From positions 78,652 through 115,173 of the forward strand of contig JAQRMR010000099.1 in the NCBI GenBank assembly GCA_028599115.1: 36,522 bases of DNA, given 5' to 3'. This stretch comes from Methyloprofundus sp. (GTDB taxonomy: Bacteria > Pseudomonadota > Gammaproteobacteria > Methylococcales > Methylomonadaceae). A program made the translations under genes and the position numbers. Positions 1 to 8,237 of the stretch are shown in pieces. The notes under the pieces are model-generated. The model saw nothing but the letters and a program-made list of their open reading frames with translations, was not told the DNA's origin and did no database searches. How positions within the stretch are numbered: the first letter of the stretch is position 1; every line of letters starts with the position of its first letter.

Positions 1-708
1 TTAGCAACAGCAGCTTATGTTGCAATTAAAGGGGAGTCAAAAGAACTCTGGATTCCGTTAACTTATTTTGCACTAATGGAGTTATTACAAGCTGCAACCT
101 ATGTTTATATAGATGACTGCGCCTCCCCCAATAATCAGATACTCACGCTATTTGGTTATGTTCACATTGCTTTTCAGCCTTTCTTTGTCAACATGGTTGC
201 CATGTATTTCATCCCAGAAAGCGTTAAATTAAGAATAAGAACAGCGGTTTATACGCTATGTGCTATCGCTGCTTTAACCATGATTGTAAAAATGTTCCCA
301 TTCGCATGGGCAGGCCTTTGTAATATCGGTCAAGAAGGCTTTTGTGGTACACAAACCTGTTCTGTCTCTGGCGCATGGCATATTGCTTGGCAAATGCCTT
401 TAAACGGCCTGATGTCAGCTCCGGTTTCATGGTTCCCTGGCTTCGAATGGGGCTTACATGGCTTTATTTATATCGTTATCGCATTTATTTTGCCTTTACT
501 TTATGGCTCATGGCGTTTTGTCGGCTTTCATTACTTAGTTGGTCCTCTGATTGCTGATATCGCAACTGATGATCCTAATGAGTTTTCTGCCGTTTGGTGT
601 TTATTTTCGATTGCTTTATGCGTATCGGTTATCAAATCTCCCATTAGAAAGCATTTACACGTTAAGAGCTGGCCTGGGTATAAGCACACTGTTGCTGATT
701 CTCTATAG
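1..708 (+). CDS. DUF5765-type multi-pass membrane protein, first tandem copy (5' end outside window)
   Basis: The frame is open from base 1, and the translation aligns with the complete paralogue that follows from that protein's residue 16, so only about 15 N-terminal residues lie outside the window. An in-frame Met at base 76 is internal and is not the start. The protein is hydrophobic with about six or seven membrane segments. It shares with its neighbour the blocks HIAFQPFF, SGAWHIAWQ, a loop with three Cys (AGLC, then FC and TC) and the C-terminal VWCLFSIALC. I recall this family as DUF5765, which has no established function; the name is from memory and unsearched. A second copy starts 74 bp downstream, so the pair is a tandem duplication. 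Confidence 0.7.
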   Translation, partial: LATAAYVAIKGESKELWIPLTYFALMELLQAATYVYIDDCASPNNQILTLFGYVHIAFQPFFVNMVAMYFIPESVKLRIRTAVYTLCAIAALTMIVKMFPFAWAGLCNIGQEGFCGTQTCSVSGAWHIAWQMPLNGLMSAPVSWFPGFEWGLHGFIYIVIAFILPLLYGSWRFVGFHYLVGPLIADIATDDPNEFSAVWCLFSIALCVSVIKSPIRKHLHVKSWPGYKHTVADSL

Positions 709-782
709 TCTGCAATCATGGCTGCTAAGCATAATTAGCAGCCATTTAATCTTAAAATTTATTTTATACCCAAGAGGTTTGT

Positions 783-1535
783 ATGTGTTGGAGCGGTGAA
801 GCGTCAGCAGTTTTAGCAGTCGTTGGACTAGGAACAGCGGCCTATGTTGCAATAAAAGATGAATCCCAAGAACTTTGGATTCCTTTAACATTTTTTGCAT
901 TAATGGAGTTATTACAAGCATTTACTTATGCTTATATAGATGAATGCAGTAATCCAGTTAATCAGGTGCTCACCCTTTTTGGGTATTTGCATATTGCTTT
1001 CCAGCCATTTTTCATCAATATGGTGGCTATGTACTTTATTCCTGAAAGTGTCAAACTCAAGATTAGAACGACTGTCTATACCTTATGTGCAGTTGCTGCT
1101 TTAGCCATGATCGTTAAAATGATGCCTTTTGCATGGGCTGGGCTATGTACTATTGGTACAGAAGCGGTTTGTGGCACCGAAGTTTGTTCTACATCAGGTG
1201 CATGGCATATTGCTTGGCAACTGCCATTAAACGACATTATGTCGCCACCAGACTCCTGGCTACCGGGTTTTGAAGGGGGGTTACATGGCTTTGTTTATTT
1301 ATGGATTGCTTTCTATTTACCTTTTCTTTATGGCTCTTATCGCTTTGTTATATTTCATTGCTTCGTCGGGCCTTGGCTATCTGATGCTTTAACTGATGAT
1401 CCAAATGAATTTGCCGCGGTTTGGTGCTTATTCTCGATTGCTTTATGTGTGTCCATCATTAAGTCTCCGATAAGAAAATACCTACATGTTAAGGAATGGC
1501 CTTTTTATAATCGCGTAGTGAGCGACTCCCTCTAG
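783..1535 (+). CDS. DUF5765-type multi-pass membrane protein, second tandem copy
   Basis: This is a complete 250-residue protein starting MCWSGEASAVLA. An AAGAGG ribosome-binding site lies just upstream of the ATG. About seven hydrophobic segments can be seen. The stretch at residues 118-145 carries Cys122, Cys130 and Cys135 followed by SGAWHIAWQ, and HIAFQPFF lies at 70-77. The conserved Cys and His residues on the predicted loops could bind a metal or haem or form disulfides; that is inference. The protein is closely similar along its whole length to the preceding partial copy, with differences spread evenly, which indicates an old rather than recent duplication. Function is unknown. Confidence 0.75.
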   Translation: MCWSGEASAVLAVVGLGTAAYVAIKDESQELWIPLTFFALMELLQAFTYAYIDECSNPVNQVLTLFGYLHIAFQPFFINMVAMYFIPESVKLKIRTTVYTLCAVAALAMIVKMMPFAWAGLCTIGTEAVCGTEVCSTSGAWHIAWQLPLNDIMSPPDSWLPGFEGGLHGFVYLWIAFYLPFLYGSYRFVIFHCFVGPWLSDALTDDPNEFAAVWCLFSIALCVSIIKSPIRKYLHVKEWPFYNRVVSDSL

Positions 1536-1550
1536 CCTCTCATTTACTCA

Positions 1551-1578
1551 GGGGGTATGAAACGACACTCATACCCCC
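1551..1578 (+). terminator. G/C-rich hairpin after the DUF5765 pair
   Basis: A perfect 10-bp inverted repeat, GGGGGTATGA and TCATACCCCC, encloses an 8-nt loop 15 bp after the second DUF5765 stop codon. No T-run follows on either strand, so it is a strong hairpin but not a textbook intrinsic terminator. It may instead protect the 3' end of the mRNA. Confidence 0.45.
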
Positions 1579-1607
1579 ACCCCATACAAAGCAAGTCAAC
1601 TCCCACA

Positions 1608-1635
1608 TTGTTTTTTTATCTGGCTGTGTTAAAGT
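1608..1635 (+). promoter_or_regulatory. Candidate sigma-70 promoter of the TonB operon
   Basis: TTGTTT at 1608-1613 and TAAAGT at 1630-1635 are separated by 16 bp, with a TGT extended -10 element just before TAAAGT. The -10 lies about 37 bp upstream of the DUF3450 start. The match is partial. I saw no convincing Fur box, although TonB systems are often iron-regulated. Confidence 0.3.
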
Positions 1636-1671
1636 TTCAAATCTTTTAGCCTAATAAAAATAAGTCTTTCT

Positions 1672-2448
1672 ATGCTTTTTTTACCCCGCCACTACCCTCT
1701 TATCGCAAGCTCATTTTTATTGTGCTTATGCCCTATCACTGCTTCTGCAGATACACTTTCTCAAGCCATTCAGGTAGAAAATAAAACTCAATCTTCTGCC
1801 GCAAAATCGCAAGCAAAAATCAATACTTTAGATGACCGCACGCGTAAAATGCTAGAACAATATCGGTCAGCTAAACATCAAACCAAAACCTTGCTCACTT
1901 ATAATGCACATTTAGACAGCCTATTAGCCTCGCAAGAACAAGAAAAACAATCACTCACACAACAATTAGAACAAATTGAAATCACTCAGCGTGAAATCGT
2001 GCCTCTAATTATTAATATGCAAAAAAGTTTAGAGCAGTTTGTTGCTTTAGACTTACCTTTTTTACCTAAAGAACGCCAAGAACGCCTGCAAAAACTAACC
2101 GCCATGATGTCACGCGCCGATGTCACCACTGCGGAGAAATTTCGTCGCTTAATTGAAGCCTATCAAATAGAAAATAGTTACGGCAATACCATCGAAGCTT
2201 ATCGCGGCAATATCCAATTAGAAAACCAAGAAAGTTCCGTTGATTTTTTACGTTTAGGTCGTGTGGCTTTGTATTATCAACGCTTAGATGGCAGTGAATC
2301 TGGCTACTGGAATCAAAATAAAAAACGCTGGCAAACTTTAGATTCGTCGCACAACATCTCTATTCGCAAAGGCTTAAGAATTGCTCGTAAAGAAACTGCG
2401 CCCGACTTACTCACTTTACCCATTGCCGCCGCTACGGAGGCTAAATAA
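1672..2448 (+). CDS. DUF3450 family periplasmic coiled-coil protein of a TonB2-type system
   Basis: This 258-residue protein has an N-terminal signal peptide ending near ITASA-DT (about residue 26). A long Gln/Glu/Lys-rich helical region with coiled-coil character follows (about 30-110), then a more globular C-terminal half. DUF3450 proteins typically precede the TtpC/ExbB/ExbD/TonB genes in gammaproteobacterial TonB2-like operons, as here. The role is thought to be periplasmic and structural, alongside the proton-driven transducer, but the biochemical function is not established. The stop codon shares one base with the next start (TAATG), so translation is probably coupled. It is the first gene of a six-gene operon. 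Confidence 0.82.
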   Translation: MLFLPRHYPLIASSFLLCLCPITASADTLSQAIQVENKTQSSAAKSQAKINTLDDRTRKMLEQYRSAKHQTKTLLTYNAHLDSLLASQEQEKQSLTQQLEQIEITQREIVPLIINMQKSLEQFVALDLPFLPKERQERLQKLTAMMSRADVTTAEKFRRLIEAYQIENSYGNTIEAYRGNIQLENQESSVDFLRLGRVALYYQRLDGSESGYWNQNKKRWQTLDSSHNISIRKGLRIARKETAPDLLTLPIAAATEAK

Positions 2449-3770
2449 TGAAACTATTATTAATTATTGTTAGCTTATTCCTCAGCAATAACCTATTCGC
2501 TGCCGAGCAAAGTTTAAGTCAATTATTAGCGGATATTAAAAAAACACAGCGCCAAGAACGCAGCTTAAATAATACTCGTGAAGCTGAATTTTTAGCAGAA
2601 AAACACAATCAACAGAAGTTATTAACGGCGGCTAAGGCAGAACTTGCCACACAAGACAAACGCAGTCATCAGTTAAAATCGAATTTACAAGCTAATGAAG
2701 AGCTTTTAAGCCAACTAGAAACTAAATTAAAAGACCGTAGCGGCGTATTAGGTGAGTTATTTGGTGTTGCACGCCAAACATCTGGCGACTTATCAGCGGA
2801 ATTATCACAATCTCTTATTTCCGCACAATACCCAAACCGAGCAGAAGATTTAAAAAAACTCACCAACAGTAAAGCGCTACCCAGTATTGAACAGTTAGAA
2901 AACCTATGGTTTACTTTACAGCACGAAATGACCGAATCTGCAAAAGTGGTACGCTATAAAGGACAAATTGAAACTGCAGGCCTACGTGAGATGGCTGAAA
3001 TCACTCGCATTGGCTCCTTTAATGCCATTGCCAAAGGCGGCTACTTACGCTATTCACCTGAATCTAATATTTTAGTTAGTTTAGCGCGCCAACCCAACAG
3101 CCAATATTTGAATCTAATTGAAGATTTCAGTACTGCCAATTCAGGCTTAGAAACACTCGCCATTGACCCGACTCGCGGCGTAATGCTCAGCTTGTTAATT
3201 CAATCGCCTAATACCTCTGAGCGCATCGACCAAGGCGGTATTATTGGTTATATTATTTTAAGCTTAGGTGCGATTGGTTTGATACTTGCCCTTTTTCGCT
3301 TGTTTGTTTTACTGCAAACAGGACAAAAAATGCAGCAACAAATCAGCCAAGCTACTGCCAATAACGATAACCCGCTAGGTCGAGTGCTTTTAGCAACCGA
3401 ACAAACTAACGAGCAAAACACCGATACCTTAGAATTGATTTTAGATGAAGCGATCACGCGCGAAGTTCCTGCTTTAGAAAAAGGCTTATCACTGATTAAA
3501 TTATTTGCTGCCGTTGCGCCTTTATTAGGCCTGCTCGGAACAGTCACCGGAATGATTGCCACCTTCCAATCAATTAGTTTATTTGGGACGGGCGATCCCA
3601 AGCTAATGGCAGATGGCATTTCACAAGCATTAGTCACCACTATGCTAGGCTTATGTGTTGCTATTCCTTTATTATTTTTATACAACTTGGTTGCTAGTCG
3701 TAGCAAAGTCTTAATTCAAATTTTAGACGAACAAAGTGCAGGCATCATGAGCCGCCGCGCTGGAAACTAA
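2448..3770 (+). CDS. TtpC-like MotA/TolQ/ExbB proton channel protein with large periplasmic N-terminal domain
   Basis: This 440-residue protein has a signal peptide (residues 1-19, ending LFAAE). A coiled-coil periplasmic region of about 240 residues follows, then three membrane segments: about 265-290, 347-370 and 395-417. The last two carry the MotA/TolQ/ExbB signature with the GLLGTVTGM loop. This N-terminally extended architecture is that of TtpC, the extra component of Vibrio TonB2 systems, rather than ordinary ExbB. A GGAGG ribosome-binding site lies at 2436-2440, inside the end of the previous gene. It overlaps its neighbours on both sides by one base (TAATG). It probably helps use the proton-motive force to energise TonB. 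Confidence 0.88.
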   Translation: MKLLLIIVSLFLSNNLFAAEQSLSQLLADIKKTQRQERSLNNTREAEFLAEKHNQQKLLTAAKAELATQDKRSHQLKSNLQANEELLSQLETKLKDRSGVLGELFGVARQTSGDLSAELSQSLISAQYPNRAEDLKKLTNSKALPSIEQLENLWFTLQHEMTESAKVVRYKGQIETAGLREMAEITRIGSFNAIAKGGYLRYSPESNILVSLARQPNSQYLNLIEDFSTANSGLETLAIDPTRGVMLSLLIQSPNTSERIDQGGIIGYIILSLGAIGLILALFRLFVLLQTGQKMQQQISQATANNDNPLGRVLLATEQTNEQNTDTLELILDEAITREVPALEKGLSLIKLFAAVAPLLGLLGTVTGMIATFQSISLFGTGDPKLMADGISQALVTTMLGLCVAIPLLFLYNLVASRSKVLIQILDEQSAGIMSRRAGN

Positions 3771-4282
3771 TGTCTGCTTTTAATGATCTAAGCCAATTTA
3801 TGCAGATAGGTGGTAACATCTTATGGATAATTTTAATGGTCGCTATCTGCTTATGGAGCTTGATTATTGAGCGCCTACTCTTTTTTAAAGCCAGCTACCC
3901 CGACCGACGTACTAGCTATCTAGCCCAATGGCAACAGCGCCACGATAAAAATTCAGCACATGCTTTATTTATTCGCCAAGCTATGATTTCCGAGGCATTA
4001 ATAGAAATGAGCCGTGGTGTATCAGCGATAAAAATTTTAATTGCTCTTTGCCCTTTATTAGGTTTATTAGGCACAGTGACAGGAATGATTAATGTCTTTG
4101 ATGTAATGGCTGTGACCGGAACAGGTAACGCCCGCGCCATGGCGGCTGGTGTTTCTAAAGCGACCATCCCAACCATGGCGGGCATGGTTATCGCCATAGC
4201 CGGCCTCTATTTCAGCAAACTGATTGAAGAACGCGTCAATGATGAATCTCATCATTTGGCTGATTTATTAAAATACCACTAA
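3770..4282 (+). CDS. exbB: ExbB2-type biopolymer transport protein
   Basis: This 170-residue protein has the compact three-helix ExbB/TolQ fold. The first membrane segment lies at about 14-38, ending with the usual IERLLFF. The second is at about 86-108 with GLLGTVTGM, and the third is at about 136-155. It forms the inner-membrane proton channel with ExbD and energises TonB. Its length matches the short ExbB2 forms that accompany TtpC. It starts within the stop codon of the ttpC-like gene and ends 9 bp before exbD. ExbB and TolQ are hard to separate by sequence alone; the neighbouring tonB gene decides for ExbB. Confidence 0.88.
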   Translation: MSAFNDLSQFMQIGGNILWIILMVAICLWSLIIERLLFFKASYPDRRTSYLAQWQQRHDKNSAHALFIRQAMISEALIEMSRGVSAIKILIALCPLLGLLGTVTGMINVFDVMAVTGTGNARAMAAGVSKATIPTMAGMVIAIAGLYFSKLIEERVNDESHHLADLLKYH

Positions 4283-4291
4283 CTATTGATT

Positions 4292-4705
4292 ATGCGCCGC
4301 AGAGCTAACCGTTCCTCTCTTGACCAAAGTGCTGATATCGACATGACTCCTATGCTGGATATTGTTTTTATTATGCTCATCTTCTTTATTGTTACCACGT
4401 CTTTTGTTAAAGAATCGGGGATTGATGTGAACCGCCCGAATGCAAAAACATCTGAAACGAAAGCGAAAGGTAATATTATCATCGGTATAAAACCCAATGG
4501 CGATGTCTGGATTGATAAACGCCTGATTGATATTCGTGCTGTACGCCCTAATGTTGCGCGCTTACATGCTGAAAACCCATTAGGTTCCGTGATTATTGCA
4601 GCAGACAGAGAAACAAAAACCCACGTCCTTGTACAAGTTATGGATCAAGTACGTTTAGCAGGCATCACCAATGCTGCGATTGCAACTGAAGCTGCCACAC
4701 AATAA
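4292..4705 (+). CDS. exbD: ExbD-type biopolymer transport protein
   Basis: This 137-residue protein has a short basic cytoplasmic N-terminus, one membrane helix and a periplasmic domain. The core motif DMTPMLDIVFIMLIFF at about 17-32 includes Asp23, matching the essential proton-carrying membrane Asp of ExbD/TolR. I chose the ATG at 4292. A TTG at 4286 would add two residues, and neither has a clear ribosome-binding site, so coupling to exbB is likely. The stop overlaps the tonB start (TAATG). Confidence 0.88.
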   Translation: MRRRANRSSLDQSADIDMTPMLDIVFIMLIFFIVTTSFVKESGIDVNRPNAKTSETKAKGNIIIGIKPNGDVWIDKRLIDIRAVRPNVARLHAENPLGSVIIAADRETKTHVLVQVMDQVRLAGITNAAIATEAATQ

Positions 4706-5334
4706 TGACTCGCTTACTTATCGCCCTTCTTTCTGGAACCACTATTGCCCTTCTGCTTTTTTGGGGCATGCAGGCCATGATCCGCAATAATTTGCAGGGC
4801 ATTAAAGAAACGGATAACTTAGTAATGACTGAGTTTGTGCGCTTAAAGCGCGACTCTCAACTACAAACTAAAGACCGAAAAATACCCAAGAAACCAAAAC
4901 CAAAACAGCGCCCCAAACAACCGACATTAAAAACACAAACGGCTCAAGTTAGCCAAAAAGCAGCACCCAATATGGCTATGCCAAAATTAGAGCTGCCCTT
5001 ACAAGCCAGTAACTTTAGTGGTTCTAATTTAAGCGGCATAAAAATGGGCTTAGGGCAAATTAGTACCTCGGTCATTCCTTTAGTTAGAATTCCGCCCATT
5101 TATCCACGCCGCGCAGCTAATAGGCGCATTCAGGGTTGGGTTAAAATTGAATTTACCATTACGGCTGAAGGCTTGGTAAAAGACCCCGTTGTGGTACAGG
5201 CTAAGCCGAGTAATGTTTTTAACGCTGCCGCCTTAAAAGCCATCAAACGTTGGAAATTTAAACCGCATATTATTGCCGGGCAAGCTTATGAGCAACGCGC
5301 CGCGCAAACATTAGAATTTAAATTAGGCCGGTAA
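4705..5334 (+). CDS. tonB: TonB family energy transducer
   Basis: This 209-residue protein has an N-terminal membrane anchor (about 4-26). A Lys/Pro-rich periplasmic spacer (about 53-75, KKPKPKQRPKQP) follows, then a C-terminal TonB domain (about 125-209). The domain has the YPRRAANRRIQGWVKIEF and KAIKRWKFKP blocks that identify the fold binding the TonB box of outer-membrane receptors. It couples the ExbB/ExbD/TtpC channel to outer-membrane import of iron complexes or other ligands. No TonB-dependent receptor lies in the window, so the substrate cannot be inferred. It overlaps exbD by one base and is followed after 6 bp by a TPR gene. Confidence 0.9.
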   Translation: MTRLLIALLSGTTIALLLFWGMQAMIRNNLQGIKETDNLVMTEFVRLKRDSQLQTKDRKIPKKPKPKQRPKQPTLKTQTAQVSQKAAPNMAMPKLELPLQASNFSGSNLSGIKMGLGQISTSVIPLVRIPPIYPRRAANRRIQGWVKIEFTITAEGLVKDPVVVQAKPSNVFNAAALKAIKRWKFKPHIIAGQAYEQRAAQTLEFKLGR

Positions 5335-5340
5335 TATTCT

Positions 5341-6531
5341 ATGAATAAAGTCACACTCTTACTTAGCTTATTGATTTACCTCTCTATCAACACAAACGTT
5401 TATGCAGAAGAAAAATCACCGACTATCTCCCCTTGGCTATATAAACAACTGAGTAAAACAGAAGAGCTGATTGCTAGCCAAGCTTACCCACAAGCACGAG
5501 AAAAATTAAAAAAACTATTACCGGATTTAAAGAAGAATAGTTACTCGCAAGCTTTAACCTTACGCAGTCTTGCTTCTGTGTATGCATTAGAAAATCAATA
5601 TAAAGAAGCGACACAGCACTTATTACACTGCCTATCCACCCATGCACTGCCTGAAAATCAGCAACAAAATGCTTTACTCAATTTAGGCCAACTTTATATG
5701 GCAACAGAGCTATATCAAAAAACCATTGATACTCTCGCGCAGTACCAAGGTAAAAAAGATGCACAAATCCTCGCTTTATTAGCCAATGCACACGCGCAAT
5801 TAAAACATTATAAAAAAGCATTACCCTACATCGAACAAGCTATCCAACAGAGTAAAAAACCACAGGAAGCTTGGCTACAGCTTAATTTAGCACTTTATTA
5901 CGAGCTTAATAGATACGCACCTGCAGCAGGTATATTACACCAACTCATTAGCCGCTACCCGGATAAAAAAACCTATTGGCAACAATTAAGCACGGTTTAT
6001 CAGCAATTAAAACAGTTTCCTAAAGCTCTCAGCATTCAACACCTTGCTTATAAAAAAGGGTTTGAATTTTCTGAGGCAGAACTATTACAACTGTTTAATT
6101 TGTATATCTTCAATCACCAGCCTTACCAAGCCGCGGAGTTATTAACCCAAGCACTAAAAGCAAAGCGCGTTAAAGTGAATTCCAAACACTGGGAAATGCT
6201 TGCTCACGCTTGGACTGGCGCTCGCGAATATAAAAAAGCCATCAGTGCATTAGAAAAATCATCGCTATTAAACGAGAAGGGTGAGCTTTATCTACAACTA
6301 GGGCGCATTCATGTGGAACAAGAGCGCTGGGGAAAAGCAATTACCTCTATTAATAAAGCCCTCAAAAAAGGTGGCTTAAAAAATAAAGGTGAAGCTTATA
6401 TTTTACTGGGCTTAAGCCATTATGAAGTAAAAAAACTTACGGCTGCTAAACAAGCGTTTAAGCATGCTCTAGCCTTTTCAAAAACTAAAAAATCAGCAAC
6501 TCAATGGTTGAAGTATATTGAAAAAACTTAG
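5341..6531 (+). CDS. Periplasmic tetratricopeptide-repeat protein of the TonB2 operon
   Basis: This 396-residue protein has a signal peptide (about 1-22, ending NVYAEE). Nearly all the rest is a series of helical TPR-type repeats, with recurring A-x(2)-Y-xx-A patterns such as YPQAREKLKKLL, YKEATQHLL, YKKALPYIEQAI, YKKAISALEKS and WGKAITSINKAL. TPR proteins commonly end TonB2 operons; a Vibrio counterpart assists TonB2 function from the periplasm. It is the last gene of the operon. Its stop codon overlaps that of the convergent kdsB by 3 bp, leaving no room for a conventional terminator between them. Confidence 0.82.
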   Translation: MNKVTLLLSLLIYLSINTNVYAEEKSPTISPWLYKQLSKTEELIASQAYPQAREKLKKLLPDLKKNSYSQALTLRSLASVYALENQYKEATQHLLHCLSTHALPENQQQNALLNLGQLYMATELYQKTIDTLAQYQGKKDAQILALLANAHAQLKHYKKALPYIEQAIQQSKKPQEAWLQLNLALYYELNRYAPAAGILHQLISRYPDKKTYWQQLSTVYQQLKQFPKALSIQHLAYKKGFEFSEAELLQLFNLYIFNHQPYQAAELLTQALKAKRVKVNSKHWEMLAHAWTGAREYKKAISALEKSSLLNEKGELYLQLGRIHVEQERWGKAITSINKALKKGGLKNKGEAYILLGLSHYEVKKLTAAKQAFKHALAFSKTKKSATQWLKYIEKT

Positions 6532-7286
6532 CGCTCCAATAAGTGCTGCGCTTTTTCATAATCTTCCTGCGTATCAATGCCTATCGAGTTGTAGCTAGTT
6601 TCTATCATTTGTATCGCAAAGCCATTTTCTATTGCCCGCAGTTGCTCTAATTTTTCTAAGCGCTCTAAATAGCTAGGGAGCATTTCTGAAAATTCTAATA
6701 AAAACTTCTTGCTATAGCCATAAATCCCTAAATGCCGATAAAAATTTAATGCCTCGGGAACCTTTATATGATGATTTAAAAGCGCATCCCATTCATCTCT
6801 GTGATGTGGAATAATTGAGCGTGAAAAATATAGCGCACTCTTATTGCTGGTTACCGTCACTTTGACCACATTAGGGTTTTTTAGGTCACTCACTTGATCT
6901 ATACGGTGCATTGCGCTACTCATTTGTAAGCTGCTATCGTTTATTAATGCATCCGCCAATTGCTCAATCAATTCCGGCTCGATGAATGGCTCATCACCTT
7001 GTACATTAATCACATAATCACACTCAATTTGACTAACCGCCTCGGCAATTCGATCTGTTCCTGATTCATGCTCACTACTGGTAAGAATGATATTTTCAGT
7101 ATATTTCTGACAAGATTTCAAGACTTCTTGACTATCTGTCGCAATATAAACCGCATCAATATTTCGTGCTTTTAAGCATTGTTCGTACACCCGCTGCACA
7201 ACGGTTTTACCTTTTAAATCCAATAGTACTTTATTGGGCAAGCGGCTTGAGTTTAATCTTGCTGGAATAACAACGACTGTTTTCAT
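6528..7286 (-). CDS. kdsB: 3-deoxy-manno-octulosonate cytidylyltransferase (CMP-Kdo synthetase)
   Basis: This 252-residue cytosolic enzyme makes CMP-Kdo from CTP and Kdo, which activates Kdo for the inner core of lipopolysaccharide. The N-terminal nucleotide-binding motif PARLNSSRLPNK lies at about 7-18. VYIATDS, ESGTDRIAE and VQGDEPFI (about 95) are conserved KdsB blocks, and the C-terminal GIDTQEDYEKA is typical. Length matches the family (E. coli 248). It begins 3 bp after the kdsD stop, so the two Kdo genes are co-transcribed. waaA, the user of its product, lies 5 kb away on the other strand. Confidence 0.93.
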   Translation of the reverse strand: MKTVVVIPARLNSSRLPNKVLLDLKGKTVVQRVYEQCLKARNIDAVYIATDSQEVLKSCQKYTENIILTSSEHESGTDRIAEAVSQIECDYVINVQGDEPFIEPELIEQLADALINDSSLQMSSAMHRIDQVSDLKNPNVVKVTVTSNKSALYFSRSIIPHHRDEWDALLNHHIKVPEALNFYRHLGIYGYSKKFLLEFSEMLPSYLERLEKLEQLRAIENGFAIQMIETSYNSIGIDTQEDYEKAQHLLER

Positions 7287-7289
7287 TTT

Positions 7290-8237
7290 TTAAATCCCTA
7301 AATCATACATTTGCACAACACCAACAAAGACTTGTTGATCATCAACCACTAGCACTGAATTAATTTTATGCTGCTCCATAATTTCACTGACTTCAGTCAG
7401 CCGTGCCGTTTGCCTGATGGCTTTTGGCTGAGTAGACATTAGATCTGCCGCTGTTAAACTAAAAAACGTGCTTTCCTGCATTTCCATCGCACGCCGAATA
7501 TCACCGTCAGTCACAACACCCAATATTTCCTTATTTTGCAAGACTACCACTAAGCCACATTTCCCTTGCGTGATGCCATGAACCACATCGTGCACTTTGG
7601 TTTGCTGACTGCATTGCGGTAAATTTTGCGTCTGCATAACATCTTTTACTGTCATTAATAAACGTCGCCCCAAACTACCACCAGGATGAAATCTGGCGAA
7701 ATGTTCATCTTTAAACTGTCTCATTTGCATTAAAGCAACAGCCAAAGCATCGCCCATCACCAAAGTAGCCGTTGTCGAGCAGGTTGGCGCTAACTGCAAA
7801 GGACAAGCCTCTTCTTTAACGGCAATACTTAAGTGATGGTGTGTATTTTTTGCTAAGGTTGATTTGTCATTACCACTCATAGATAGCGTGATATTGCCCT
7901 GCTCCTTTAAAAAGGGTATCAGTTTTAAAACTTCATCTGTTTCCCCAGAATTAGAAATCAGCAACACAATATCTTGCGGCTCTATCATACCTAAATCACC
8001 ATGATAGGCTTCAGCTGGGTGTAGGTAGAAACTCGGTGTTCCTGTGCTAGCTAAAGTGGCGCAAATTTTTTTACCAATAATGCCCGACTTTCCCATACCA
8101 GAAATAATCACCTTGCCTTTTGAATGCAACACGGCATTTACCGCTTGCTCAAAATGTTCATCCAGTAAATTTAATAAATTGGCTATTTGTTCTGCTTCAG
8201 TTTTTATAACCTGCTGGGCAATTTGTAAACTATTCAT
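7290..8237 (-). CDS. kdsD: D-arabinose 5-phosphate isomerase (KpsF/GutQ family)
   Basis: It converts D-ribulose 5-phosphate to D-arabinose 5-phosphate, the first committed precursor of Kdo. An N-terminal SIS domain (about 30-170) has SGMGKSG and SNSGETDE sugar-phosphate motifs and the APTCSTTATLVMGDALAVAL block. Two CBS domains follow (about 200-315). I chose the ATG at 8237 (315 residues), whose ATGAATAG overlaps the ilvA stop. A GTG at 8264 would add nine residues but lies deep inside ilvA. KpsF paralogues look the same, but adjacency to kdsB supports a Kdo role. kdsA and kdsC are not in the window. Confidence 0.9.
   Translation of the reverse strand: MNSLQIAQQVIKTEAEQIANLLNLLDEHFEQAVNAVLHSKGKVIISGMGKSGIIGKKICATLASTGTPSFYLHPAEAYHGDLGMIEPQDIVLLISNSGETDEVLKLIPFLKEQGNITLSMSGNDKSTLAKNTHHHLSIAVKEEACPLQLAPTCSTTATLVMGDALAVALMQMRQFKDEHFARFHPGGSLGRRLLMTVKDVMQTQNLPQCSQQTKVHDVVHGITQGKCGLVVVLQNKEILGVVTDGDIRRAMEMQESTFFSLTAADLMSTQPKAIRQTARLTEVSEIMEQHKINSVLVVDDQQVFVGVVQMYDLGI

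Noticed and set aside
342-799. Open frames at 342-557 and 551-799 on the plus strand
   Set aside because: They overlap the first DUF5765 copy and the spacer in other frames and show no family-like character; the in-frame paralogue explains the sequence.
4067-4255. His/Cys-rich antisense frame inside exbB
   Set aside because: It is a shadow of the conserved ExbB third helix and has no ribosome-binding site.
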